Positions 1 to 7,554 of a stretch of 17,203 nt of DNA are shown one piece after another (positions within the stretch are counted from its first letter, which is position 1; each line of letters starts with the position of its first letter). The notes under the pieces were generated by a model. It made no database searches. It had not been told where the DNA came from and was given only the letters and a program-made list of their open reading frames with translations. Origin of the DNA: CAYJLB01 sp964370845 (GTDB lineage Bacteria; Bacillota; Clostridia; Oscillospirales; Ruminococcaceae); contig CAYJLB010000046.1 in NCBI GenBank assembly GCA_964370845.1, positions 1 to 17,203 of the forward strand. The letters are read 5' to 3'. The position numbers were made by a program, and so were the translations under genes.

Positions 1-525
1 GAACCATATAATAATAGGCTACTTGGTAAGCAAAATAAATATAATATTAAGCAGATATTTCCCAATACTTATAGTTTTTTTTTAGAGAAGTTCTTAAATT
101 TTGATGAAACAAATATTATAGATTCAGTAATTAATTTGCAATATTTACTTATGAATTTAAGAAATGTTTTTATAGCAGGAGAACAAAGCATTTTGGAAGA
201 ACCTACCGCTCTCTCTTATAAGATAGTTAATTTTGTAAATGAAAATTTAACTCAAGATTTATCTCTTGAAAACATAAGTGAGAATTTTTATATAAGCAAA
301 TCTCAACTTTGCAGAATATTTAAAACGGCAACTGGTGCAACAGTTTGGGATTATATTATAACTAAAAGGCTAGTTTTAGCAAAAGAATTAATTCAATCTG
401 GCATTTCAGTTACAGAAGCATGTTATAAATCAGGGTTTAACGATTATACTTCTTTTTATAGAGCACACAAAAATAAATTCCACAAGACACCTAAAGATAT
501 AAAAAATAATACAAAAAAGCTCTAA
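1..525 (+). CDS. AraC-family transcriptional regulator, C-terminal part (5' end outside window)
   Basis: The frame is open from the first base of the window to a TAA at 523-525, so the 174 visible residues are the C-terminal part of a longer protein; the real start lies to the left, and the TTG at 136 is only an internal codon. About the last 100 residues form the double helix-turn-helix DNA-binding domain of AraC/XylS proteins. The first HTH contains LENISENFYISKSQLCRIFK. The second contains VTEACYKSGFNDYTSFYRA followed by the family's conserved end FHKTPKDI. The visible part before it is helical linker or the end of a sensing domain that cannot be identified here. It converges on the phosphonate operon, and nothing in the sequence shows that it regulates that operon. 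The family assignment is secure; the target and ligand are unknown. Confidence 0.93.
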   Translation, partial: EPYNNRLLGKQNKYNIKQIFPNTYSFFLEKFLNFDETNIIDSVINLQYLLMNLRNVFIAGEQSILEEPTALSYKIVNFVNENLTQDLSLENISENFYISKSQLCRIFKTATGATVWDYIITKRLVLAKELIQSGISVTEACYKSGFNDYTSFYRAHKNKFHKTPKDIKNNTKKL

Positions 526-547
526 ACCAGTCGGTATAGAGCTTTTT
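514..547. terminator. Bidirectional Rho-independent terminator between AraC gene and AEP operon
   Basis: The arms AAAAAGCTCTA (514-524) and TAGAGCTTTTT (537-547) pair perfectly around a 12-nt loop. The left arm contains the AraC stop codon. Read rightwards the hairpin ends in a T run. Read leftwards it also ends in a T run, so it can stop both the AraC transcript and the convergent operon ending at 619. Confidence 0.85.
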
Positions 548-570
548 ATATATGTATTTTTAGAGAATAG

Positions 571-625
571 CGTGTAATAAGAATTTTCATAGGTGTACTC
601 AAAAATCAGTTATATATTTCAGTTT
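571..625 (+). repeat. Left copy of a 55-bp direct repeat (fragment of the GHKL kinase gene)
   Basis: This stretch matches 10097-10151 with a single difference (A at 579, C at 10105). The last 46 bases are identical. The source copy is coding, for kinase residues about 147-165. Translated in the same frame this copy gives the same residues, because the one change is ATC to ATA (both Ile). Similarity stops abruptly on both sides, at a TAG before 571 and at base 626. The last 7 bases are also the stop and final codons of the minus-strand gene at 619-1920. Confidence 0.9.
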
Positions 626-1920
626 TTAAAAGCCTTTTTAAGTATTTCAACAGCCTCATATAATTCCTCATTTGAAATAATTAATGGTGGAGATAAAGTT
701 AATACATTTTCACTGGAAACTTTAAAACTAAGTCCATTTTCAAGAGCTTTGTATAAAATTTCTTCCGCCTCTTTGTGCGCTTTTTCGCCATTTTCATAGC
801 GAAGTTCAACACCAACTAATGCACCGATTTGCCTAACTTCGTAAATTAAATCACTTTCAAAATTTAAAATACTTCCTTTTAAAAATTTTCCTATACAATT
901 TGCTCTTTCAAGTAAATTTTCACTTTCTAATGTTTCAATTAAAGCTAAAGTTACAGCACTTCCTAAAGGATTTTTTTCAAAGGTAAAATGTCCCATTGAA
1001 GTTTCTTCGCATATATCGAATTTTTTGTGAGCAATTACAGCTGAAAACGGGACTAAACTTCCGCCCATTCCTTTTCCTATTGTGACAATATCTGGAATTA
1101 CATCAAAGTTTTCAAAGGAAAACATCTTTCCTGTTCGTCCAAAAGCAGTTGGAATTTCATCAAAAATCAAAACTACATCATTCTCATCGCAAATATGTCT
1201 AATCCTTTGCAAATACTCTTTTTTAGGAATATTTACATCTGTACAACGAATTGGTTCCAATAAAATTGCGGAAACATCGCCTTTTTTGCATAAATCATCA
1301 ATTTTTGCTAAGGTTTGAAGATTTGTGTTTTCATCATTTGTAAAATTTGGGAATTGAATACAATAATCAAGCAAAGGTTCAAGTCCTTTTTTAAAGTGAT
1401 TAGTTCCACCAGCTGAAATAGTTAGAAAAGTTGCACCGTGAAATGAGTCCGTTGCAGAAAGAATTTTATGTTTTCCTGTGTAAATTCTTGCTAGTTTCAA
1501 AGCGGTTTCATTTGACACTGCGCCGCTTGTTGTAAAAAGCACTTTATAATCTTCGCTTGGCATTAACCTCACTAATTTTTTTGCACAGAGTGTAGCCTTT
1601 TCATTTGAATATCTTCGTGGAGAAAAAGAAAGTTCCTGTATTTGATTTATTAATGCAGTGGTCAAGTTTTTATGGTTATAACCTAACTGATGAACGCTAT
1701 TTCCGTGGAAATCAATGATTTTTCGCCCTTCATCATCGGTAATATAAACTCCCTCACTTTTAGTTACAGTGTTTAGGCAAGGGGGGGAAAGTGCTTGTTT
1801 TATAAAATATTTCTCATCTTCCTTCAAGGCTTTTTTTGTACTCTCTGAAAGATTTTTTTCTTGCCATTCTTCTCTTAAAAAGCTGTTGTTTGTATCTCCT
1901 TCAGTAGTTTTCATTACCAT
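619..1920 (-). CDS. pbfA: Class III PLP-dependent enzyme, probable (R)-1-hydroxy-2-aminoethylphosphonate ammonia-lyase (PbfA)
   Basis: This 433-residue protein has the class III aminotransferase fold: TSGAVSNETA (131-140) and SFHG (159-162) in the cofactor-binding part, FDEIPTAFGRTGK with Asp254 facing the PLP ring nitrogen, and the Schiff-base lysine Lys283 in TIGKGMGG. The N-terminal motif DFHGNSVHQLGY followed by SFSPRRYSNE is, from memory, typical of the PbfA group rather than ordinary transaminases. PbfA removes ammonia from (R)-1-hydroxy-AEP to give phosphonoacetaldehyde, the PhnX substrate. Its place as the last gene after phnW and phnX supports this. A plain class III aminotransferase is the alternative. 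GGAG lies 5 nt before the chosen ATG; a second ATG two codons on is possible. The gene is 79 bp after phnX, with a hairpin in the gap, and its 3' end overlaps the left 55-bp repeat. Confidence 0.8.
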   Translation of the reverse strand: MVMKTTEGDTNNSFLREEWQEKNLSESTKKALKEDEKYFIKQALSPPCLNTVTKSEGVYITDDEGRKIIDFHGNSVHQLGYNHKNLTTALINQIQELSFSPRRYSNEKATLCAKKLVRLMPSEDYKVLFTTSGAVSNETALKLARIYTGKHKILSATDSFHGATFLTISAGGTNHFKKGLEPLLDYCIQFPNFTNDENTNLQTLAKIDDLCKKGDVSAILLEPIRCTDVNIPKKEYLQRIRHICDENDVVLIFDEIPTAFGRTGKMFSFENFDVIPDIVTIGKGMGGSLVPFSAVIAHKKFDICEETSMGHFTFEKNPLGSAVTLALIETLESENLLERANCIGKFLKGSILNFESDLIYEVRQIGALVGVELRYENGEKAHKEAEEILYKALENGLSFKVSSENVLTLSPPLIISNEELYEAVEILKKAFKN

Positions 1921-1947
1921 AAAATCTCCATTCCTTTCTTTATAAAT

Positions 1948-1981
1948 ATAGTGTGACGAAAAAGCTATTTCGCCACACTAT
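1948..1981 (-). promoter_or_regulatory. Intercistronic hairpin between phnX and pbfA
   Basis: The bases at 1949-1961 (TAGTGTGACGAAA) pair with those at 1968-1980 (TTTCGCCACACTA). In the + strand RNA there is one A-C mismatch; in the minus-strand operon mRNA the same position is a G-U pair, so the stem is complete there. Read in the operon direction it is followed by UAUUUAU rather than a U run, so it looks like an mRNA stability, processing or partial attenuation element. Read on the + strand it has a seven-T run and would terminate, but no + gene is seen upstream. Confidence 0.6.
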
Positions 1982-1999
1982 TTTTTTGCTTAATTTAGC

Positions 2000-2782
2000 T
2001 TATTTTTCGATTTTTTCAATTACAGATAATAATTCCGACATATTATTTATAATAAAATCCGCACCGCAATTTTTGTAAGTATTAATAACTCTTTCTCTTT
2101 GAGTTTCTTTTTCTTCATTTGAAAGTGTATCAAATTCTTCTTTAGAAAGTCCCATTGCAGAGCTTCCTTCGATTAATCCAACAGTTAAAACTCCCGCATT
2201 TTTCCCTTCTTTTATGTCAGCAACTGTGTCACCAACTTTTATTACAGCGTCAACACTGCTAATTTTCAAGGCTTCCATATTTTTGAAAATCATAAAAGGG
2301 AAAGGTCTTCCTACTCCGCCAACATCGTTTGAAGTAAAGCAAAAATCAGGTGAATATCCATTTTCTTTCGCATTTGGAATAACAATATCCATCATTTCAC
2401 GAGTATAACCTGTTGTTGAGCCGATTTTAATTCCTCTTTCTCTTAAATTCCCTATTGTTTCAAGGACAAAAGGATTAGGCTGGGCAAATTTGTGAACTGC
2501 ATCTAAAATAGCTCTTTCGCTTTTTTCATAAACTGTGTCAACGTCTTCTTCAGTGAAGTTTTTTCCATTGATTTTTTGCCATTCCCCATTAATTCTTGGC
2601 ATATTAAGCATATATTTAACGTGTTCACGCTTTAACATTCCCATTGGTTCTCTTACTTCCTCATTTGTAGGAGTAATTCCATGTGCTTTAAAGGCTTCAA
2701 TAAAGGCTTGTACAGGAGCGAAACAGCCATAGTCAACAGTAGTTCCTGCCCAGTCAAAAATTACAGCTTCAATTTTTTTCAT
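2000..2782 (-). CDS. phnX: Phosphonoacetaldehyde hydrolase (phosphonatase)
   Basis: PhnX hydrolyses phosphonoacetaldehyde to acetaldehyde and phosphate in the cytoplasm, the C-P bond cleavage step of AEP breakdown. The 260-residue protein belongs to the HAD superfamily and has the normal family length. The nucleophile motif FDWAGTTVD places Asp10 as the attacking aspartate. The cap domain carries GMLKREHV with Lys51, the lysine that forms the imine with the substrate aldehyde and distinguishes phosphonatases from other HAD enzymes. STTGY (122-126) is motif II, GGVGRP with Arg159 follows, and KVGDTVAD with Asp185 is the metal-binding acidic motif. GAAAGGA precedes the ATG. The gene starts 18 bp after phnW, so the two are translated from one message. 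All key residues are present. Confidence 0.96.
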   Translation of the reverse strand: MKKIEAVIFDWAGTTVDYGCFAPVQAFIEAFKAHGITPTNEEVREPMGMLKREHVKYMLNMPRINGEWQKINGKNFTEEDVDTVYEKSERAILDAVHKFAQPNPFVLETIGNLRERGIKIGSTTGYTREMMDIVIPNAKENGYSPDFCFTSNDVGGVGRPFPFMIFKNMEALKISSVDAVIKVGDTVADIKEGKNAGVLTVGLIEGSSAMGLSKEEFDTLSNEEKETQRERVINTYKNCGADFIINNMSELLSVIEKIEK

Positions 2783-2800
2783 AATAGTTTTTGTCCTTTC

Positions 2801-3889
2801 TTAACGTGAAAAATATTCAGCGAAAATGTCGCAAAGATTGTTCATATCTTCTGGATAAATCTCGCCAATGTTTCCAATTCTAAATGTGTCAGCATTAGTT
2901 ACTTTACCCGGATAAATCGCATATCCACGCTCTTTTATGTAGTTATACATTTCTTCAAAATTGAATTTTTCAGATGACGGGTGGAAAAAAGTTGTAATAA
3001 TAGGACTTTGGTGAACTCTGTCAACATAAGTTTTTACACCAAGGTCAAGCATTCTGTCTATTAAAATCTTGTTGTTTTCTCTGTATCTTTTTTCACGAGC
3101 AACAACTCCGCCCTCAGCAACTAGCTCTTTAATTGCCCTAGAAAAAGCCAATACAACGTGGGTTGGTGAAGTAAATCGCCATTTTCCATCTTTGTTCATT
3201 TCAACCCATTGGTCATATAAATCAAGGGACAAGCTTGTGGATTTTCCTTTACATTTTTCTAAAGCATCAATTTTACAAACTACAAAAGAAAACCCTGGAA
3301 CGCCTTGAATACATTTATTTGCTGAACTTACAATAAAATCAATTCCAAGCCCTTTTACGTCAATATCAACTCCACCAAAACTTGACATTGCATCAACAAA
3401 GTATGTAAGCCCTGCATCTTTTACAACTTTTCCAATACTTTCAATGTCATTTAAAATTCCAGAAGTAGTTTCACAATGAACTATAACAACATGAGTAATT
3501 TCTTTGTCACTTTCAATAATTTTTGCAACTTCCGCAGCTTTTGGTTGTTCGTTGTAGTGACATTCATATACTGTGTAATTTCTCTTAGCTTGTTTTACAG
3601 TTTGAACAATTCTCTCTCCGTAAGCACCGTTTGAGATAACTAAAATCTTGTCATTTTCCCCTAAAGTGCTAATTAAAACTGATTCTACACCAAAACTTCC
3701 GCTTCCTTGCATTAAAACTGCTGTGTATTCGTCTTCACTAACGTGAGCGATATTTAAAAGCTCTTTTCTTATTTCTTGGGTGATAATTTTATAATCATTA
3801 TCCCATGTACAATGGTCAACCATCATTTCATTTTTTACAGCCTCACTTGTTGTGAGCGGTCCTGGTGTAAGTAATTTATAATTAATCAT
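2801..3889 (-). CDS. phnW: 2-aminoethylphosphonate--pyruvate transaminase
   Basis: PhnW moves the amino group of AEP to pyruvate, giving phosphonoacetaldehyde and alanine. The 362-residue protein is a class V (fold type I) aminotransferase of normal PhnW length. Visible motifs are the N-terminal TPGPLTTS (8-15), HCTWDNDY (26-33), QGSGSFGVES (61-70, phosphate cup), HCETTSG (138-144), VDAMSSFGG with Asp166 paired to the PLP nitrogen, and SSANKCIQGVPGF with the PLP lysine Lys192. These match the PhnW subgroup rather than alanine-glyoxylate transaminases, and phnX next door confirms the pathway. A GGAAAGGA Shine-Dalgarno stretch lies upstream of the ATG. It follows the binding-protein gene by 36 bp. 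Confidence 0.96.
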   Translation of the reverse strand: MINYKLLTPGPLTTSEAVKNEMMVDHCTWDNDYKIITQEIRKELLNIAHVSEDEYTAVLMQGSGSFGVESVLISTLGENDKILVISNGAYGERIVQTVKQAKRNYTVYECHYNEQPKAAEVAKIIESDKEITHVVIVHCETTSGILNDIESIGKVVKDAGLTYFVDAMSSFGGVDIDVKGLGIDFIVSSANKCIQGVPGFSFVVCKIDALEKCKGKSTSLSLDLYDQWVEMNKDGKWRFTSPTHVVLAFSRAIKELVAEGGVVAREKRYRENNKILIDRMLDLGVKTYVDRVHQSPIITTFFHPSSEKFNFEEMYNYIKERGYAIYPGKVTNADTFRIGNIGEIYPEDMNNLCDIFAEYFSR

Positions 3890-3925
3890 AAAAATAATTT
3901 TCCTTTCCTTTATGCGTGCTTTTTG

Positions 3926-4909
3926 TTATTTTGCACTTTCTGAAATTATTTCGTGTTCTTTTAATAGGTCAACTGTTAGTGGTTCTTGGAAAACTTTTGA
4001 GTTTGGTGATAAAGCAGATGCATCAGCAGTTTCTCCATTGTACAGCGGAACAGGGTAGTTAGCCATAATTTCAGTTCTACCTTTTTCAACTAAGCATTGA
4101 ACCATTTCCATTGCAAGTGGGTTAGTTTCCTCACCTTTGTCAATAACAGCTAAACTTTCAGTAAGTGTGAAATTTCCTTCTGTCGGGTCGATATAATCAA
4201 CTGGAAGTCCGTCAGCTTTATCAGCTACCGCTTGGTGTCTTAGACCAAAACCTACAACTACTTCGCCAGCTCTAACTTTTTTGATAGGTCCAGAGCCTGA
4301 AGATTCTAAGTGTGCGCCAGCATTTGCGTAAATTCCCTCAAGGATAGTTTTTGTTTCTTCTTCACCATATTCGCTGATTAAAGCTTGAACCATAAGCCAC
4401 GCAGTTGAAGAACCTGTAATATCAACAATTGAAATTAAACCGTCATATTTTGGATCTGCTAAATCTTTAATTGAAACAGGAGCATCAACACCTTGATTTT
4501 CCATTTCAGCAGTGTTTATTATCAAAGCTCCTTGATTTCCAATAAGTGGCGCATAATAGCTTGGGAAAGAGTCAAGTGAATTTACTTCAAATGTTAATTC
4601 TTGGAACATATTGTGGTCATTTTGAGCACTTTCGATATAATATGAACTCATTGTAACAACGTCAGCTTCAATATTTGTCCCCTCAGCAAGCAATTTTCCT
4701 CCAAGTTCGGACGTTCCAAAACTTTGGAAAATATATTGTCCGTCATAACCATTTTCATCAAGAGTTTTTTTCATAGCTTCAACTGCTTCATCATCAGCAT
4801 TTGAATAGATAACAACTTGTTTTTCCTCCTCGCTACAAGCTGTGAAGCCTGTAATACACATTGCACCGATTAATAGTGCTCCAATTGTTTTTTTAAGTAA
4901 ATTTTTCAT
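3926..4909 (-). CDS. ABC transporter substrate-binding lipoprotein, probable AEP uptake (PhnS type)
   Basis: This 327-residue protein starts with a lipoprotein signal: MKNLLKK, a hydrophobic stretch at about 9-22, then GFTAC with Cys25 as the lipidated residue. The mature part begins QVVIYSNADDEAVEAM, the opening of the iron/putrescine/AEP group of binding proteins (SBP_bac_6-like). Later motifs include GTSELGGKLLAEG, TGSSTAWLMVQAL and GFGLRHQAVADKADG, in keeping with a two-lobed binding protein. It would sit outside the membrane and deliver substrate to the permease at 4959-6581. AEP as ligand is inferred from the operon with phnW and phnX, not from binding-site residues; a related phosphonate or hydroxy-AEP is possible. 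GAGG is 8 nt before the ATG. Confidence 0.88.
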   Translation of the reverse strand: MKNLLKKTIGALLIGAMCITGFTACSEEEKQVVIYSNADDEAVEAMKKTLDENGYDGQYIFQSFGTSELGGKLLAEGTNIEADVVTMSSYYIESAQNDHNMFQELTFEVNSLDSFPSYYAPLIGNQGALIINTAEMENQGVDAPVSIKDLADPKYDGLISIVDITGSSTAWLMVQALISEYGEEETKTILEGIYANAGAHLESSGSGPIKKVRAGEVVVGFGLRHQAVADKADGLPVDYIDPTEGNFTLTESLAVIDKGEETNPLAMEMVQCLVEKGRTEIMANYPVPLYNGETADASALSPNSKVFQEPLTVDLLKEHEIISESAK

Positions 4910-4958
4910 TTTAATAGCCTCTTTTCTTTTTTACAATTTAAAATTATTTATTGTTTAA

Positions 4959-6581
4959 TTATTTTTTATGGGAAAAGAATTTGAATAATCCTTTTACAAT
5001 TAAGTTTGTGGTTAAAATTAATATTGAAAGTACAAAAATCTCACTGAAATTCGCAAAATGTTGTAATTCTTTAATTTTTGTTGTCATAACCATAGTTCTT
5101 GCACCAGCGATAAAAATTACAGCACTCACTGTTACCATTGAGTTAATGAAGTAGTAGCTAAATACTTCAATAATGGACGGTAATGCGTTTGGGGTAATAA
5201 TTCTTATTACAGTTTTTATCCAGTTATCGCCCATTAATTTTGCTGTTGTTTCCCAAGAAGAATTTAGCTTTTCTAGACAGTTTTTCATAATTAAATATGG
5301 TGAGGAATAAAAGTGAATTATATTTGAAATTATGATAAGTGGAAAAGTATTTTGTAGCGGCGTTCCAGAAAAAGTAAGTAAATAAGCTACACCGATTACC
5401 ATTCCTGGGATTGTATTGCTGACAAGGGCTGTGCTGTCTAAAATTTTTCCTAAAGTTTTTGTTCCGTTGTTTCGGGCGGATATTAATGCTGAAATATATA
5501 CAACTAAAGTACCAAAAACAGCGGTTAATGTTGCCACAAAAAGTGAGTTTAAGTATACGGAAGAAAGTGCGTCATCTTCTAAAATCGCCATAATATGCTC
5601 TAAAGTGAAATTAATTTTATAAGGCCATTGCTCAACAAAAGGCATAATGAAAATTACTAAAAAAACTGAAAGCATACAAACTAAGATAATTGCCGATGTG
5701 AAAAGTGAAATTCCGTCACGAAGTTTACTTTTTGTGAGTTCAATTATTGAAATTTTGTTGTATCTAATGTTGTATTTTTCTAAATATGTAAGCAATAAAA
5801 TGCTTGCAACTGACGGAAGTAACATCATTATCGCAACCGCTGAACCTGTATTCAAGTTAGGAACACTACCGAGCATTTCTTCATAAAGCAAGGTGGAAAC
5901 TAGCTTAATTTCTCCCCCTAAAGAAGTTGGAATTCCGTAATCAGTAAAGCACAAAGTAAAAGTTTGAATAAATGAAGCTGCAAAAGTTCCAAGAAGTGGT
6001 CTTATTACAGTCATTCGAAAGTTTTTAAAAGCGTTATCTCCCATTGCTCTTGAAACTATCATAAACTTTTTGTCAACATAGCTCATAGTGTTATTTATCA
6101 ACAAAAATGCAATTGGAAGTGTGTAAATTACATAGCCAAAAATCAAACCAAAAGGTCCATAAATCTCAAAAAGTTGTGTTCCAAAAAGCATTGTTATCAA
6201 GCCTTGTTTTCCAAAAGAATACATTATTGCAAAACCATAAGTTATGGTAGGAAGTAGCATGGCAAGGACTGTTAAAGTTGGAATTAGCTTTTTTATTTTT
6301 GCTGGAATGTTTGTATAATTCACTGTATAGGCTAAAATGAAAGCTAAAACAGTGGCAATCAATCCACTCACAGCGGAAAGCCATATACTATTAAAGAAAG
6401 CTTCTCCCAAATCGCCTGTGGTAAAAAGTTCTGCGTAATGGTTAAGAGTTACTCCTCTTTCAAGAGTAAAGGATTTTACTAAAATTAAAACCATTGGAAC
6501 TAATAAAAATGCTGCAAATAAAATTGCCACAAATGCGAATAAAACTTTAATTAGCGGGATTTTGTTTTGTGATTTTTCCAT
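4959..6581 (-). CDS. Fused two-domain ABC transporter permease, probable AEP uptake
   Basis: The 540-residue membrane protein contains two permease domains in one chain. Each half has about six hydrophobic helices and a cytoplasmic coupling loop of the EAA type: RAMGDNAFKNFRMTVIRPLL (178-197) in the first and KLMGDNWIKTVIRIITPNAL (448-467) in the second. The halves are joined around residues 268-290, which are polar and lysine-rich. The first half starts with a helix at about 11-35. Fused permeases of this size are known in iron(III) (FbpB-like) and putative AEP (PhnU2-type) importers; the phnW-phnX setting favours AEP. One chain supplies the whole pore, so no second permease gene is needed, and none is present. 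AAAGGA precedes the ATG; gaps to the neighbouring genes are 30 and 49 bp. Confidence 0.9.
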   Translation of the reverse strand: MEKSQNKIPLIKVLFAFVAILFAAFLLVPMVLILVKSFTLERGVTLNHYAELFTTGDLGEAFFNSIWLSAVSGLIATVLAFILAYTVNYTNIPAKIKKLIPTLTVLAMLLPTITYGFAIMYSFGKQGLITMLFGTQLFEIYGPFGLIFGYVIYTLPIAFLLINNTMSYVDKKFMIVSRAMGDNAFKNFRMTVIRPLLGTFAASFIQTFTLCFTDYGIPTSLGGEIKLVSTLLYEEMLGSVPNLNTGSAVAIMMLLPSVASILLLTYLEKYNIRYNKISIIELTKSKLRDGISLFTSAIILVCMLSVFLVIFIMPFVEQWPYKINFTLEHIMAILEDDALSSVYLNSLFVATLTAVFGTLVVYISALISARNNGTKTLGKILDSTALVSNTIPGMVIGVAYLLTFSGTPLQNTFPLIIISNIIHFYSSPYLIMKNCLEKLNSSWETTAKLMGDNWIKTVIRIITPNALPSIIEVFSYYFINSMVTVSAVIFIAGARTMVMTTKIKELQHFANFSEIFVLSILILTTNLIVKGLFKFFSHKK

Positions 6582-6611
6582 TTAAAATATTATTCCTTTC
6601 ACTAAAAATCC

Positions 6612-7379
6612 TTAATTTGCAAATGCAACTGCTGGCATTTGCTCAAATAATGAAAGAATATTATTTCTTTTTATTTCAAGTTGTTTCAAAATAAATTCTT
6701 CAACAAAACTATCTTTTGGAGTGTTAATAATATCTGTTGGCTCTGCATATTGAACGATTTTACCTTTGTTTAAAATCATAACTTTGTCGGACAAGCTCAA
6801 AGCTTCCTCAGGGTCGTGAGTAACTATTATTGTAGTTAGATTAAATTCTTTAGCGATTTCTTTAATTTTGTTTTTTATTGACTCTTTTATTACACCGTCA
6901 AGAGCGGATAAAGGCTCATCTAAAAGCAAAATTTTTGGCTTCATAACAAGAGTTCGAGCTAATGCTACACGTTGTTTTTGACCCCCTGATAATTGCTCAA
7001 TTTTTTTATTAATATGTTCCTTTAATCCTAAAAGTTCGATTAAATCTTCCACTTCTTTTTCAGTGGAAATGTTTGGCTTATTTTTTAATCCGTAAGTAAT
7101 ATTTTGATAAGCATTTAAATTTGGAAAAAGTGCATAATCTTGGAAAACTATATTAAATCCACGGTCCTCCATATCTACATTTGTAATGTCAGCACCACCA
7201 AACTCAATTTTCCCTTTATTCGCTTCAGTTATCCCTAAAATAATGTTAAGCAAAGTAGTTTTCCCACTTCCTGATGAACCTAAAATAGAAACTATTTCTC
7301 CATCGTTGATTTCAAGGTTAATGTTATCAAGGATTGTCACCTCATCATATTTCTTTTGAATGTTTGTAAGTTTAAGCAT
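6612..7379 (-). CDS. ABC transporter ATP-binding protein, probable AEP uptake (PhnT/PotA type)
   Basis: First gene of the AEP operon. The 255-residue ATPase has Walker A GSSGSGKT (34-41), Q-loop Gln80 in VFQDYALFPNL, signature LSGGQKQR (130-137), Walker B ILLLDEP (150-156), D-loop SALD and switch His188 in VTHDPEEAL. It would dimerise under the fused permease to drive import. Spermidine/iron/AEP-type ATPases usually have about 100 more residues forming a TOBE domain; here the protein ends shortly after the ATPase fold, so it lacks that domain. A GAAAGGCTGG ribosome-binding region lies ahead of the ATG at 7379. It is transcribed from a promoter in the 175-bp gap after the RpiR-type regulator gene. 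Confidence 0.92.
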   Translation of the reverse strand: MLKLTNIQKKYDEVTILDNINLEINDGEIVSILGSSGSGKTTLLNIILGITEANKGKIEFGGADITNVDMEDRGFNIVFQDYALFPNLNAYQNITYGLKNKPNISTEKEVEDLIELLGLKEHINKKIEQLSGGQKQRVALARTLVMKPKILLLDEPLSALDGVIKESIKNKIKEIAKEFNLTTIIVTHDPEEALSLSDKVMILNKGKIVQYAEPTDIINTPKDSFVEEFILKQLEIKRNNILSLFEQMPAVAFAN

Positions 7380-7446
7380 TTTACTTCCAGCCTTTCTATA
7401 AAAAGTATTTATATTATTAAGTTATCTATTTTTCTTGTCGTTTTCC

Positions 7447-7475
7447 ATAATTCAAGTATACAAAGTGTTTGTAAA
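7447..7475 (-). promoter_or_regulatory. Candidate promoter of the AEP operon
   Basis: On the minus strand TTTACA (7475-7470, 5/6 match to the -35 box) is followed after 17 bases by AATTAT (7452-7447, 4/6 match to the -10 box). The ATPase start codon lies about 70 bases downstream. A TATACT alternative -10 overlaps it but has no good -35. The call rests on motif match and position only. Confidence 0.5.
7459..7473. promoter_or_regulatory. Perfect inverted repeat overlapping the AEP operon promoter
   Basis: TACAAA-GTG-TTTGTA is a perfect palindrome with 6-base arms. It covers the end of the candidate -35 box and much of the spacer, the expected place for a repressor operator. Its half-sites resemble the TTGTA/TACAA halves of the sites at 7536-7552 and 8456-8472, but with opposite orientation and different spacing. 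Confidence 0.45.
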
Positions 7476-7527
7476 AAGAAAAACCAAACCTTAGTAAAGC
7501 TTTTGTTAAAACTAAATCAAGGATTGG
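7474..7527 (-). terminator. Candidate Rho-independent terminator of the RpiR-type regulator gene
   Basis: Read on the minus strand, CCAATCCTT (from 7527) pairs with AAGGTTTGG (ending at 7484) with one T-T mismatch, and inner TAGT/ACTA adds pairs. The transcript then runs into TTTTTCTTTTT. The stem is imperfect and has a long loop. Its T run touches the -35 box of the operon promoter, so the regulator and the operon probably form separate transcripts with some readthrough. Confidence 0.55.
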
Positions 7528-7535
7528 CTTTTTTT

Positions 7536-7552
7536 ATGTAGAAAAACTACAA
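7536..7552. promoter_or_regulatory. Putative regulator operator, copy 1 (upstream of AEP operon)
   Basis: On the minus strand this reads TTGTA-GTTTTTC-TACAT. It matches 14 of 17 bases of the site before the regulator gene (8456-8472) and has the same half-site spacing of 7. It lies just after the regulator stop codon and about 60 bases upstream of the operon's -35 box. A shared near-palindrome flanking an autologous regulator is the usual picture of its binding site; this is inference. Confidence 0.5.
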
Positions 7553-7554
7553 GA

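Noticed and set aside
136..525. TTG at 136 as the start of a small AraC-like gene
   Set aside because: The same frame is open to base 1 without a stop and no ribosome binding site precedes the TTG, so the gene is cut by the window edge.
571..625. Repeat as an attachment site of an integrative element
   Set aside because: No integrase, recombinase or phage gene is present, and the repeat is a fragment of kinase coding sequence, not of a tRNA gene.
1949..1987. Hairpin plus T run as a + strand terminator of a gene
   Set aside because: No + strand gene precedes it; the minus-strand pairing is better, so it was listed as an operon RNA element.
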